Source of the DNA: Lachnospiraceae bacterium
Lineage (GTDB): Bacteria > Bacillota > Clostridia > Lachnospirales > Lachnospiraceae
Direction of reading: 5' to 3'
DNA: 64,000 nucleotides
NCBI GenBank assembly: GCA_022791575.1
Contig: JAAVZI010000026.1
Location: 23,855-87,854 of the forward strand
The translations under genes were made by a program, and so were the position numbers. Below the pieces are notes generated by a model. That model searched no databases and had not been told where the DNA came from. It saw nothing but the letters and a program-made list of their open reading frames with translations. Shown here in pieces: positions 55,765 to 63,830 of this stretch. Positions within the stretch are counted from its first letter, which is position 1. Each line of letters begins with the position of its first letter.

Positions 55765-56571
55765 ATGAAAAAAACAACATCTGTCATACTTGCTACCATG
55801 CTTTTTTTTACATCTTCTATCATCTGTGGCAGTGAAACAGCCATTCCAGAAGCAAACCTGACACCTCGACACGCAAAACAGCACTTACTGCCCCTGTTAC
55901 CTGTATTTGTTCCATTACCAATAGCAGAAACTGTATTTGCTGAGCAACTTATAACTGAAAATGTATTTATTGAAGAACCTATTGTTGATAGACAGCTTCT
56001 AGACAAATCCAATCATGAAACAAAAGCTGCATTAAATGCATATAAGCTGGTATTAAAAGATAACCAGAAGCTTTTCAGTATGTATGATCCCGAATATATG
56101 AATATCCGTCAATGCGTTTTGACAGACTCTTTCACTATTTATGGGCATTTAGAACAGTTTGGAGTAATTGATCTGGATAGGGATAATCTGCCAGAAGTTA
56201 TACTTGCTTTTAAGGACTCCAACGGCAACAACTATTATTATGCTATTCTGCGTTTTCAACATAACCTTGTCTATGCTTACTCAAATGATAGTAAAGATTT
56301 CAATCACTTGAAAATAGATGGCACTTTTCATTTTTATGGATTGTATTGCGGAACCGGAACCATTTCATTTAACTCAAAAACATCTGTTATTGATCACAGA
56401 ACAACTTATTACTCATACACCCATCAGTCAGGCAATTATTTTGTCGTCAACAATAAAAGAACCACCGAAGAAGAATTTGCCAGAGCTATGTATTATCAAG
56501 ATAGTAAGCCTGATATCACTTGGTATGAATTTTCCGAAGATAATATAGAACGCTGCTTTACCACAGAATAA
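55765..56571 (+). CDS. Exported protein with IDLD motif, paralogue 2
   Basis: A 268-residue exported protein with signal peptide (KKTTSVILATMLFFTSSIIC). After a proline-rich linker come an EPIVDRQLLDKSNHETK segment shared with paralogues 1 and 3, the acidic loop VIDLDRDNLPEVILAF, and a C-terminal block ending NKRTTEEEFARAMYYQDSKPD. AAAGGGGGAATTTTT precedes the ATG. A short gap (50 bases) separates it from paralogue 3, and a strong vegetative promoter lies upstream, so this pair is constitutive rather than sigma-dependent. Confidence 0.75.
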   Translation: MKKTTSVILATMLFFTSSIICGSETAIPEANLTPRHAKQHLLPLLPVFVPLPIAETVFAEQLITENVFIEEPIVDRQLLDKSNHETKAALNAYKLVLKDNQKLFSMYDPEYMNIRQCVLTDSFTIYGHLEQFGVIDLDRDNLPEVILAFKDSNGNNYYYAILRFQHNLVYAYSNDSKDFNHLKIDGTFHFYGLYCGTGTISFNSKTSVIDHRTTYYSYTHQSGNYFVVNNKRTTEEEFARAMYYQDSKPDITWYEFSEDNIERCFTTE

Positions 56572-56621
56572 GTTGTTCTTAACAATTAAAACAATCTTTA
56601 CATTTGGAAGGGGGATTTTCC

Positions 56622-57419
56622 ATGAAAAAAATAATACCTGCCATACTTACCATTCTACTATGTTGTATGCTTTTTCTCTGTATATCTCTAGCCACACCGG
56701 AAAGCGCACTGGAACATAAAGATATTAACCAAAAAGAAACTAATTCCACTCAGCCTGAACTAACTGTACTTCCAGTTTATATACCAATGCCAATAAAAAC
56801 TGTTCACACAGAAGAACCGATTATCGAAAATGCTTTTAAAAAAGAACCTGTCATTGACAGACAGATCTTTGATAAAACTAACCGTGAAACAAGGGAGGCA
56901 TTAGATGCCTATAAAATGGTATTACGAGATAATCTGAATTTCTCTGATCCCCTGGAAACAGGAAAATACATGAATACTAATTTATGCAGACTGACGGACG
57001 ATTTCGTGATTAATGGACAATTAAAAGAATTTGGAATCATTGACCTGGATCAAGACGGTTTGCCAGAAGTTATCCTTGTTTTCGGCACTTACCAAGATTA
57101 TTTTGTAATTCTACATTATCAGCATAATCTTGTATATGCTTATTCACTCGGTAACCGCTCTTTTAACACTCTGAAAATTGATGGTTCTTTTGGATTTTCC
57201 AGCAGCGGATTTGAGAGTGGAACAGGAACTATTTCATTTAATGTATACTCTATCATTACTCATGAACTCAACTATCATTTAGACGATTATTATATCATTG
57301 ATCACCAAAGAACCACGGAAGAAGAATATAGAAAAGCCCAAGATTTCCAAGATAGCAAACCGAATGTTACCTGGTATGAATTTACAGAAGACAATATAGA
57401 AACATATCTTTCCTATTAG
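56622..57419 (+). CDS. Exported protein with IDLD motif, paralogue 3
   Basis: A 265-residue exported protein closely related to the gene before it. Signal peptide KKIIPAILTILLCCMLFLCI with a possible lipobox cysteine; the shared EPVIDRQIFDKTNRETRE, IIDLDQDGLPEVILVF and TTEEEYRKAQDFQDSKPNVTW blocks are present. The upstream open frame begins at a TTG (56604), but GGAAGGGGGATTTTCC sits before the ATG at 56622. It stands at the end of the plus-strand run, convergent with the second lysozyme gene. Confidence 0.75.
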   Translation: MKKIIPAILTILLCCMLFLCISLATPESALEHKDINQKETNSTQPELTVLPVYIPMPIKTVHTEEPIIENAFKKEPVIDRQIFDKTNRETREALDAYKMVLRDNLNFSDPLETGKYMNTNLCRLTDDFVINGQLKEFGIIDLDQDGLPEVILVFGTYQDYFVILHYQHNLVYAYSLGNRSFNTLKIDGSFGFSSSGFESGTGTISFNVYSIITHELNYHLDDYYIIDHQRTTEEEYRKAQDFQDSKPNVTWYEFTEDNIETYLSY

Positions 57420-57533
57420 CATAAATAAATTTATAGTAATCTATCTTTAATAAATTAATTATATTCTTATAGTTACATTGAAAAAATATAATTAGTATAT
57501 ATCCTTTTGTAAATATTGAAATAATGTTTTAAC

Positions 57534-57561
57534 TTGAGGGCAGCAAAAAGCTGCCCTTCAA
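57534..57561. terminator. Hairpin between convergent genes
   Basis: TTGAGGGCAGC pairs with GCTGCCCTTCAA around A5. It lies just past the lysozyme gene at 57575 and past paralogue 3; no long T run, so termination strength is uncertain. Confidence 0.5.
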
Positions 57562-57574
57562 AAGAAAGTAAACA

Positions 57575-58888
57575 TTAAAACTGACTCAACCAGTCTTGGC
57601 ACATTATGGCAAGTCTTTGACGTTGCAATACTTTTGTATCAACATATTTAGGTTTTTCATAACACCGGAGGAAGCACTCAGACAATACCTCTACGCTTTC
57701 ATTAGAATGAATAAAACGTAGAAAACTCATCGAAGGTTTATAATTTCCAGCAATCCATTGATCATCTAGATTCAACCGAACTTCACATTTAATTCGATAC
57801 AACTGATTGTCTATATCTTCCTTTGCTTTATGAAGTGCTGTAATCCAATCAATGTATTTTGAGGCATCTGTCCACTGAGTCAATCCATAACCCACGCTCA
57901 TATCATTTGTATGACCACCCTGCCAATAGTTGGGATTTATGGAACTTTCTTGAACCATATTACCAAGTATTGCATATATTGCATTATTAGTCCAGCTATA
58001 TGTAGAAGACTGCATTCTCAGATCATTGTGAATATACCTGGCATTTGTCAACATTGCTAGCTGATCTGCTTTTAAATCCGCATTCAAAGTGCTGCACACC
58101 TCGTTCTTGTTAGGAACTGGCGTGGGGATTGGTCTTGTATATGAGAGAACGATCCATCCAATGTATTTTTCACCCAAACGATTTCTTCCATTAACTTCTT
58201 CAATATGTGTAATATAAGCTCTAACCCTAATCCATTGATATCCATCTTTGTAAACGACAGGAGTTCTTACTGGAATAACAACACTTTTATTGGCTAGCGT
58301 AACCGAAACCTTTTTTCCTCCAGTATCTACAAACCCTACGCTGTCTCCATTCGGTGTATCTCTTAGTATAACACCACCTGGTGTTGATACATAACGAGGC
58401 GCAGAATAATATACATCTCCTGGTCCACCACTCCTCCCGGCAATCCGTACAGCTCCCCCCACAGCTGCCAGGTTCTGGTTTTCAATTTCTGCAAATGCAA
58501 AGAACTGCATGTCCATACGTTCATCAACGGTGATCTCTCCTGCCGGCAAAGCAATACCGGCCGTTTCTGATACAATTTCCTCCTCTGCTTTATTAATCAC
58601 AACTTCTTCCGCTTCCTCCGGCATCACCACAATAACCCGGGAAGTACTAAGGCCGACCGCCGGAATGCCTTGATCTGCACACTGTGCAGCTTGTTCTATG
58701 GTGCAAATGCTCCAGCCCATATATACGCCGCTCATCATAGTACGAAGAACCTCTGTGTAATCTCCATTTGGAAATGGTATGCCTAGATTCCGAAATATTT
58801 CCCGGCTGGCCAAAAGAGAATCTCCACTGCTGTCGGAACACTGGGACAACGTCCACTGAATAACATTATTATACTGATTACGTGTCAT
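57575..58888 (-). CDS. Phage-type lysozyme protein with SH3 domain, copy 2
   Basis: A 437-residue paralogue of the gene at 52963. The N-terminal part (YNNVIQWTLSQCSDSSGDS, MGWSICTIEQAAQCADQGIPAVG) matches copy 1. An SH3b-like wall-binding domain is inserted at about residues 165-260 (ILRDTPNGDSVGFVDTGG, YQWIRVRAYI). The lysozyme domain follows (AILGNMVQESSINPNYW, GYGLTQWTDASKYIDW). No signal peptide. It follows the second DUF1906 gene by 28 bases with AAAGGATT before its ATG. Confidence 0.8.
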   Translation of the reverse strand: MTRNQYNNVIQWTLSQCSDSSGDSLLASREIFRNLGIPFPNGDYTEVLRTMMSGVYMGWSICTIEQAAQCADQGIPAVGLSTSRVIVVMPEEAEEVVINKAEEEIVSETAGIALPAGEITVDERMDMQFFAFAEIENQNLAAVGGAVRIAGRSGGPGDVYYSAPRYVSTPGGVILRDTPNGDSVGFVDTGGKKVSVTLANKSVVIPVRTPVVYKDGYQWIRVRAYITHIEEVNGRNRLGEKYIGWIVLSYTRPIPTPVPNKNEVCSTLNADLKADQLAMLTNARYIHNDLRMQSSTYSWTNNAIYAILGNMVQESSINPNYWQGGHTNDMSVGYGLTQWTDASKYIDWITALHKAKEDIDNQLYRIKCEVRLNLDDQWIAGNYKPSMSFLRFIHSNESVEVLSECFLRCYEKPKYVDTKVLQRQRLAIMCQDWLSQF

Positions 58889-58915
58889 AATCCTTTCATC
58901 CTTTCTTCTGAAAAT

Positions 58916-59596
58916 TTACCACATACAGGACAAAACCTGTGCATCACGGGCATATACTTCCTCCGCCGTAATCTGGTTCAGACGAATCCTGCCTGTGCTC
59001 CACAGGCTGATTTCATTTGGCTGGAGTGCTGACGGACAGAACGGGGTCCAGGCACATAACTCTCCTTGCATCTTCGGCTCGGTTGCCCAGCAGACCGCTT
59101 CATATCCCTTCATTTCCCGTGTAGCATTGATATAATGGCTGTATTGGCGGTCAAAGTTAAAGTTCAAAGAGGAATCCGTATTGCCGATAAAGCCTGGGAT
59201 ATAACCGTTGTCAGCAACAGCCTGCGCATAGCTCATCATCCAGTTGTGGTGAAGGCTCCAATCACTTCCAAACTCTGCAAATAAGGCAATTCCCCTGTCT
59301 TTCGGAGCGCCAAGTTCCCCTGCTGCTTCTACAGCACGTATAGCCTCCTGATAACCGTCATTGGTAGAAACGGCCGCTTCCGTTAAATCATTATGAATCA
59401 GAACTACTTTGCAATTCTTCTTATGCAGAAATTCAATTTCTTCTCTGGAAACTGCCTGATTCCCCAGAATCCCTCTTCCCCAAAATGCCGGGAACTGATT
59501 CATACGGACCACCCAGTCATACAGCTGATATCCATTGGTCAGCAGGGTCTCTGGCGAATCCCCGGAAGTTACTCCAAAAATATTTGACATATTCAT
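58916..59596 (-). CDS. DUF1906 glycoside-hydrolase-like protein, copy 2
   Basis: A 226-residue DUF1906 protein, paralogue of the gene at 53962 (LYDWVVRMNQFPAFWGRGI, WSLHHNWMMSYAQAVADNG, FIGNTDSSLNFNF, WTPFCPSAL). First gene after promoter P4, with AAAGGAGTA before the ATG. No signal peptide. With the lysozyme gene it forms the second copy of the wall-hydrolase pair. The GC content is higher than in copy 1, so the duplication may be old or the two copies acquired separately. Confidence 0.78.
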   Translation of the reverse strand: MNMSNIFGVTSGDSPETLLTNGYQLYDWVVRMNQFPAFWGRGILGNQAVSREEIEFLHKKNCKVVLIHNDLTEAAVSTNDGYQEAIRAVEAAGELGAPKDRGIALFAEFGSDWSLHHNWMMSYAQAVADNGYIPGFIGNTDSSLNFNFDRQYSHYINATREMKGYEAVCWATEPKMQGELCAWTPFCPSALQPNEISLWSTGRIRLNQITAEEVYARDAQVLSCMW

Positions 59597-59643
59597 TACT
59601 CCTTTTTTGTTTTTTTATAACTTGTCGACTCGTTATATTATAT

Positions 59644-59671
59644 AAAGAGAAAGCAAGAGGTTGTTTGTAAA
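59644..59671 (-). promoter_or_regulatory. TcdR-type sigma promoter P4 (DUF1906/lysozyme pair 2)
   Basis: TTTACA (59666-59671), 16 bases, CTCTTT (59644-59649), then ATATAATA. It starts 15 bases after the stop of the gene at 59686, so some transcripts from P5 may read into the pair. Confidence 0.85.
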
Positions 59672-59685
59672 CTAATTTTGAACAT

Positions 59686-61284
59686 TTATTTATTCTTTTT
59701 TAAATGATATATCAACCTTTTCGTTTCTGCTTTATCCATTTGAATCATATCCCGGAACATAAAGAGCAGCTGTTCCCTGATCTCCTCTGCCGGGCTGATG
59801 GCATATCTGAATACCAGCCTGTCCACTGCATTGCTTCTTCTTACCAATTCCTGAAAGCCGGCTTTATGAATCTGATATTCCTCTTTAGTCAAAGCCCGCA
59901 TATAGCATACGTATTGCAACATATGCAACATAATCGTATAATGCTCACAGATCATCCTGGACAAGGCTGTGTCCAGAAGAAAACTTTCCATGCAGTCTTC
60001 CTTCTCTGCTATTGCCTCCAGTATCTTTATACCATAGAGCAATGGTTTTTTGGACAGATACAGCATTCTCTTTTGAGCCGTCAGAAAGAAACTGCCCTTC
60101 CCTTCTATATAGGCTTCCAAGTTAGCAATTATCCTATCTGCATGAAAACAATTGGGATATCTCCAGCTCTTATAACGATATAAGGTAATAATATCTAATT
60201 CCGGATATCCAGAATCATACATTTCACTAAACTGTTGAAAAGAAATTTCCGAATATGCAAATTCCGGATTAAAAGTCATCCGCTTAAAATGCTGTTTCCT
60301 TCGGTCAAATCCATAGAGAATACTGATGTATTTAAGCTCCTCCTGTTCCTGTTCCCCTTCCCCCTCCGTCTCATATCGGTTCTGCAACTTCAGATACACA
60401 TAATACCCGTCCTCTATCAGCTGGATAAAGAATTCAATCCGTTCCATACCAGAACAACGAATCAAACCCCGTGGCATAGAATAGCCCTCCAGCCTATTGG
60501 AAAAATACCGGTCGTCATAATCCAGCTGCGGATATGTCATCATTCTTCTTTTCTCCTTATTCCAGATCAACTGGACATTCGCTGTAAAAAAATCATTATA
60601 AAAGGAATTGATCTTCGGTTCGATCCATAAGCCAATTTCGTCAAACTCCAGTCCAGCAGCTGGTTCTTCACAAATCATATTCCAGTAAATACCATCCAGT
60701 GAATATTTTACAACCACCTGTTCCTTCAACTCCAGCCTCAGATACACCGTCTGATCCTTTTCTGTCTCAAAGATACGCTTCTCCTTCTGTAACTGGGAGA
60801 TACGCAGATATACCCTGCCCTGGGAAGTCAGGGTAAGGGAACATTCATTTTCGAAATACGCCTTTCCGGCTTTCTGATCATACGCCAGCATTCCCTTTGA
60901 ACAGATAATTTTCACCGCCGACCAGGCGTCGGAATCCTGAAGCTCCGCTATCTGAATCTCTGCGCCATAACAGGGAACGCCACAAGCAAGGCTTCGATAT
61001 AGATACGCATATTTATGCCCGGTATATGGATGGGAATAAAACCGCAGCTCTTGATGCCTGTGGTCAAACTCCTGTTTGATATTGACCAATTGCTTTGTAA
61101 ATTCTTCTGCCTCTGAAAAATAATCAAAACTGCCCTGCTCCGAGAGAATCCGAAAACCGGAAATCACTGCATTCTTCTCCCCCGCATATTTTTCGCTGGA
61201 TAAAATGGCATACAAAGCTGCCTGCTTTGTTCCAGAATGCAGAAACCCTTCCTTATTCACTGGTAATTCCATATATTCTTTCAT
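59686..61284 (-). CDS. Large lectin-like / BtrH-like paralogue B
   Basis: A 532-residue soluble protein. The N-terminus KEYMELPVNKEGFLHSGTK resembles the next gene's. Residues about 80-260 are beta-rich (YSHPYTGHKYAYLYRSL, FENECSLTLTSQGRVYLR, IGLWIEPKINSFYNDFF), like a DUF1349/laminin-G-type sandwich. Residues about 270-400 hold a LIEDGYYVYLKLQ, ISILYGFDRRKQHFKRMTFN, FAYSEISFQQFSEMY pattern found near BtrH/C39-type folds. The catalytic Cys is not evident. No signal peptide. Its start overlaps the stop of the gene upstream (ATGA). I do not know its function. Confidence 0.6.
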   Translation of the reverse strand: MKEYMELPVNKEGFLHSGTKQAALYAILSSEKYAGEKNAVISGFRILSEQGSFDYFSEAEEFTKQLVNIKQEFDHRHQELRFYSHPYTGHKYAYLYRSLACGVPCYGAEIQIAELQDSDAWSAVKIICSKGMLAYDQKAGKAYFENECSLTLTSQGRVYLRISQLQKEKRIFETEKDQTVYLRLELKEQVVVKYSLDGIYWNMICEEPAAGLEFDEIGLWIEPKINSFYNDFFTANVQLIWNKEKRRMMTYPQLDYDDRYFSNRLEGYSMPRGLIRCSGMERIEFFIQLIEDGYYVYLKLQNRYETEGEGEQEQEELKYISILYGFDRRKQHFKRMTFNPEFAYSEISFQQFSEMYDSGYPELDIITLYRYKSWRYPNCFHADRIIANLEAYIEGKGSFFLTAQKRMLYLSKKPLLYGIKILEAIAEKEDCMESFLLDTALSRMICEHYTIMLHMLQYVCYMRALTKEEYQIHKAGFQELVRRSNAVDRLVFRYAISPAEEIREQLLFMFRDMIQMDKAETKRLIYHLKKNK

Positions 61285-62885
61285 AAGCACTCCTCCTTAC
61301 CACTTTCAGATTGGCCTGCCGATTCCAGGCCAGCAAGTAAATAGCTAATGGCTGTTTCTTCCTTTTGTTTTAAATCTGTCAGCAACCCTTTTATTTTGAT
61401 TTCGATGTTTTCTATCGGTGATACTTTATTTTTTAATACTACATTTTTAATAACGGAACTTAATTGAATGACTGCATCGAATAATTTCATACAACCCTCA
61501 TAAATACCGTCTGGCAAAATATGGATATGATTCATAAAAATAAGCATTTCCTTCATAATCAGGCTGTGCTCATATATCTGGTAAATAATCCGTATATCAC
61601 GCAGGAACCGTGACATATGCTCTCTGTCGCTGCAGATCTTCTTATGAATCTGCAATCCATACAGAATCGGTTTATTGCGGTCCTCCACAATAATTTCTGT
61701 GGAAGAGACTGCAAAACTGTTATAACCATGCAGATAAGCCTTCAGCATATAACATACTGCTTCCAGATGAAACTCTTCCGGATCACTCCGGCTGCTATAT
61801 TGATAGAGATTGATTTTCGTACCTTCCCTTACTTCCCGCTGAATCGCATAATAAAAACTATCAAAATCTATTTCTGAATATTTCAAAAACTGATCGAATC
61901 CGATCAGTTGAAAAACTTTTCTTGTACGGTCAAATCCATATAGGAAATTGACATGCATATGATGGCGTTTCTGATAATCGTTGCGCCCCGGAATATAGAA
62001 TTCATCTACTCCCAGATTAATATAATAGTTCTGTTCAATCAGATTAATAAAATAGTCGACTACCTGTTTACTGCTGATATCTACAATACTTAACGGAATC
62101 TGCCTGGCTGGGATTTGTCTGGCAAAATACCGTTCATAATAATCAAAATGAGGCGCTATAATCTTATTATCTGAGGTATAACACAACTGAATATGACTGG
62201 GATAAAAATCATAATAAAACGGATTGATGCGTGGCCTGATATATAATCCTGCCTCAATCATTCCTTCTGGCCCTGTCCCTGCTGCAAGGTTCTCTTCCCA
62301 ATAAAACGGTCCACAGGAACAGGATATAGTAACATGGGTATCCTGTTCTATTTTAAGTACTACGGTCTGCTCTATTTTAAGTTTTGTAATGAATAAATCT
62401 CTGTCTTCTTCCCAAGGATGGAAATATAAATTTCCATTCGCAAAAAGCTTTATTGAGCATTCATCTGCAAACTTATATTCGCCAGAATCTTCGTCTAATA
62501 TTTCTCCTTTTTTCGATACTACCAGCTGTACATAAGAACAGGCATTAGAATCCTGAACATAATCCAAACCGGCTTCCAGGCAGAATTTCTCCCCTCCGTC
62601 CACTGTCTGATATAAATAGGCAGATTTATGTTCTGTATATGGATGGGAATACACATTCATAACTTCGGCATCCATCTCCATCTGCATATGATGTAAATGA
62701 ACGTTGAATTCATTTTTGAATCCATCATACTGTTTCTCATTGGCTGCCAGCAGCAGCCGAGACACTGCCGCATTGCGTCTGCCCGAATATTCCTCACTTG
62801 TTAATACAGCAAATAAACTAGTCCTGCTGATATTGGAATGAATATAGGGATTTTTGTTTATTGGTAATTCAACTATTTCTTTCAT
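61281..62885 (-). CDS. Large lectin-like / BtrH-like paralogue A
   Basis: A 534-residue paralogue of the gene it overlaps. Shared blocks: KEIVELPINKNPYIHSN, YSHPYTEHKSAYLYQTV, IEAGLYIRPRINPFYYDFY, then LIEQNYYINLGVDEFYIPG and HHMHVNFLYGFDRTRKVFQL, where the histidine before NFLYGFD stands where a papain-like catalytic His would be. The C-terminal 120 residues are helical. Start at 62885 behind ATGGAGGAAATT; the track ATG at 62897 lacks spacing. First gene after promoter P5. Function unknown; a carrier-protein partner is my inference from context. Confidence 0.6.
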   Translation of the reverse strand: MKEIVELPINKNPYIHSNISRTSLFAVLTSEEYSGRRNAAVSRLLLAANEKQYDGFKNEFNVHLHHMQMEMDAEVMNVYSHPYTEHKSAYLYQTVDGGEKFCLEAGLDYVQDSNACSYVQLVVSKKGEILDEDSGEYKFADECSIKLFANGNLYFHPWEEDRDLFITKLKIEQTVVLKIEQDTHVTISCSCGPFYWEENLAAGTGPEGMIEAGLYIRPRINPFYYDFYPSHIQLCYTSDNKIIAPHFDYYERYFARQIPARQIPLSIVDISSKQVVDYFINLIEQNYYINLGVDEFYIPGRNDYQKRHHMHVNFLYGFDRTRKVFQLIGFDQFLKYSEIDFDSFYYAIQREVREGTKINLYQYSSRSDPEEFHLEAVCYMLKAYLHGYNSFAVSSTEIIVEDRNKPILYGLQIHKKICSDREHMSRFLRDIRIIYQIYEHSLIMKEMLIFMNHIHILPDGIYEGCMKLFDAVIQLSSVIKNVVLKNKVSPIENIEIKIKGLLTDLKQKEETAISYLLAGLESAGQSESGKEECL

Positions 62886-62920
62886 AATTTCCTCCATTTC
62901 ATTTCTATTTCTTATTTAGT

Positions 62921-62948
62921 AAAGAGGACAAACGAGAGGAATTGTAAA
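62921..62948 (-). promoter_or_regulatory. TcdR-type sigma promoter P5 (large paralogues)
   Basis: TTTACA (62943-62948), 16 bases, CTCTTT (62921-62926), then ACTAAATA. It marks the right edge of the sigma-controlled set; mobile-element debris begins about 120 bases further on. Confidence 0.85.
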
Positions 62949-63070
62949 TATTGTTTTTTATTATTATGAAACATATCATCCATAATCAGTGAAGCAAATA
63001 TGATTATTCAAAAAATCATATAATAAAAGAGCTTTTCACGAAATGCCATTAAAAACTATTGATTGTTCAG

Positions 63071-63413
63071 ATGTTTTTGGATATATTTCTTGCGGGAATT
63101 CACCGCTGCGGAAAATCCACGATTTTAGAAATGCTGGAAGAGGATTTAAGGAAACACAACGTAGCCACCGATCATATTATCTATTGCGTTATACCTCGAA
63201 GAATTTAACGATGGTATGACCGACAAGGATATGTATCATGTAATCAAAGAGCAAATGATAGATAGTGGGCGTTATTATCTCTTGCTTGACGAAGTGCAGG
63301 AAATTGCTAGTTGGGAAAAAGCTGTCAACAACCTCTCTGAAAACTTCAACACAGATATTTATGTGACTGACTCCAACTTCAGAGGATATTTATCATTCTG
63401 TCATCACCAGTGA
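63071..63413 (+). pseudogene. Frameshifted AAA ATPase (DUF4143-type) remnant
   Basis: The ATG at 63071 reads MFLDIFLAGIHRCGKSTIL, with a P-loop like GxxRxGKS, and ends at a stop at 63206-63208. Another frame then continues LEEFNDGMTDKDMYHVIKEQ, YYLLLDEVQEIASWEKAVN and stops at 63413. This is the N-terminal third of an AAA_14/DUF4143 protein with at least one frameshift and a truncated C-terminus. Confidence 0.75.
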
Positions 63414-63570
63414 TATAACTAATATGAAATGATGGGGATGAGTAAATAATTATAAGTTGCTATAAAAACTATTTTTATGGTATAGATTTTTTGAACAATT
63501 AAAATTTTGCTTCCGAAGATTAAAAAAATACACTTGTTAAGAACAAAGAACTTGCATTAATGATACCTAG

Positions 63571-63681
63571 TATGCATGTGGTATGAGTACCCAGGGTATC
63601 TATGACCAGCTGAATAACCTGTATGGTACGTACTATCAGCGGAAAAGGCCAGCAAAATCACCTTCCTTAAAAACGGCATGA
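63571..63681 (+). pseudogene. IS256-like transposase fragment
   Basis: Thirty-six codons reading YACGMSTQGIYDQLNNLYG, similar to the conserved start of IS256-type transposases (GMSTRDI..HL.ELYG), then unrelated sequence and a stop. A very short relic; the call rests on about twenty residues. Confidence 0.4.
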
Positions 63682-63830
63682 AAATAGCCCAAACGAATCC
63701 GAGCCGCAGGCATAAAAAAAGCACCGATTATTTCTAACCAATGCCGCATAACAATTTCATATGGATTTTTGGTATACAGAAATTCTTCTGTTGTTCTATT
63801 GACAAATCGCCATTCTCAGTAATTTCCAAC

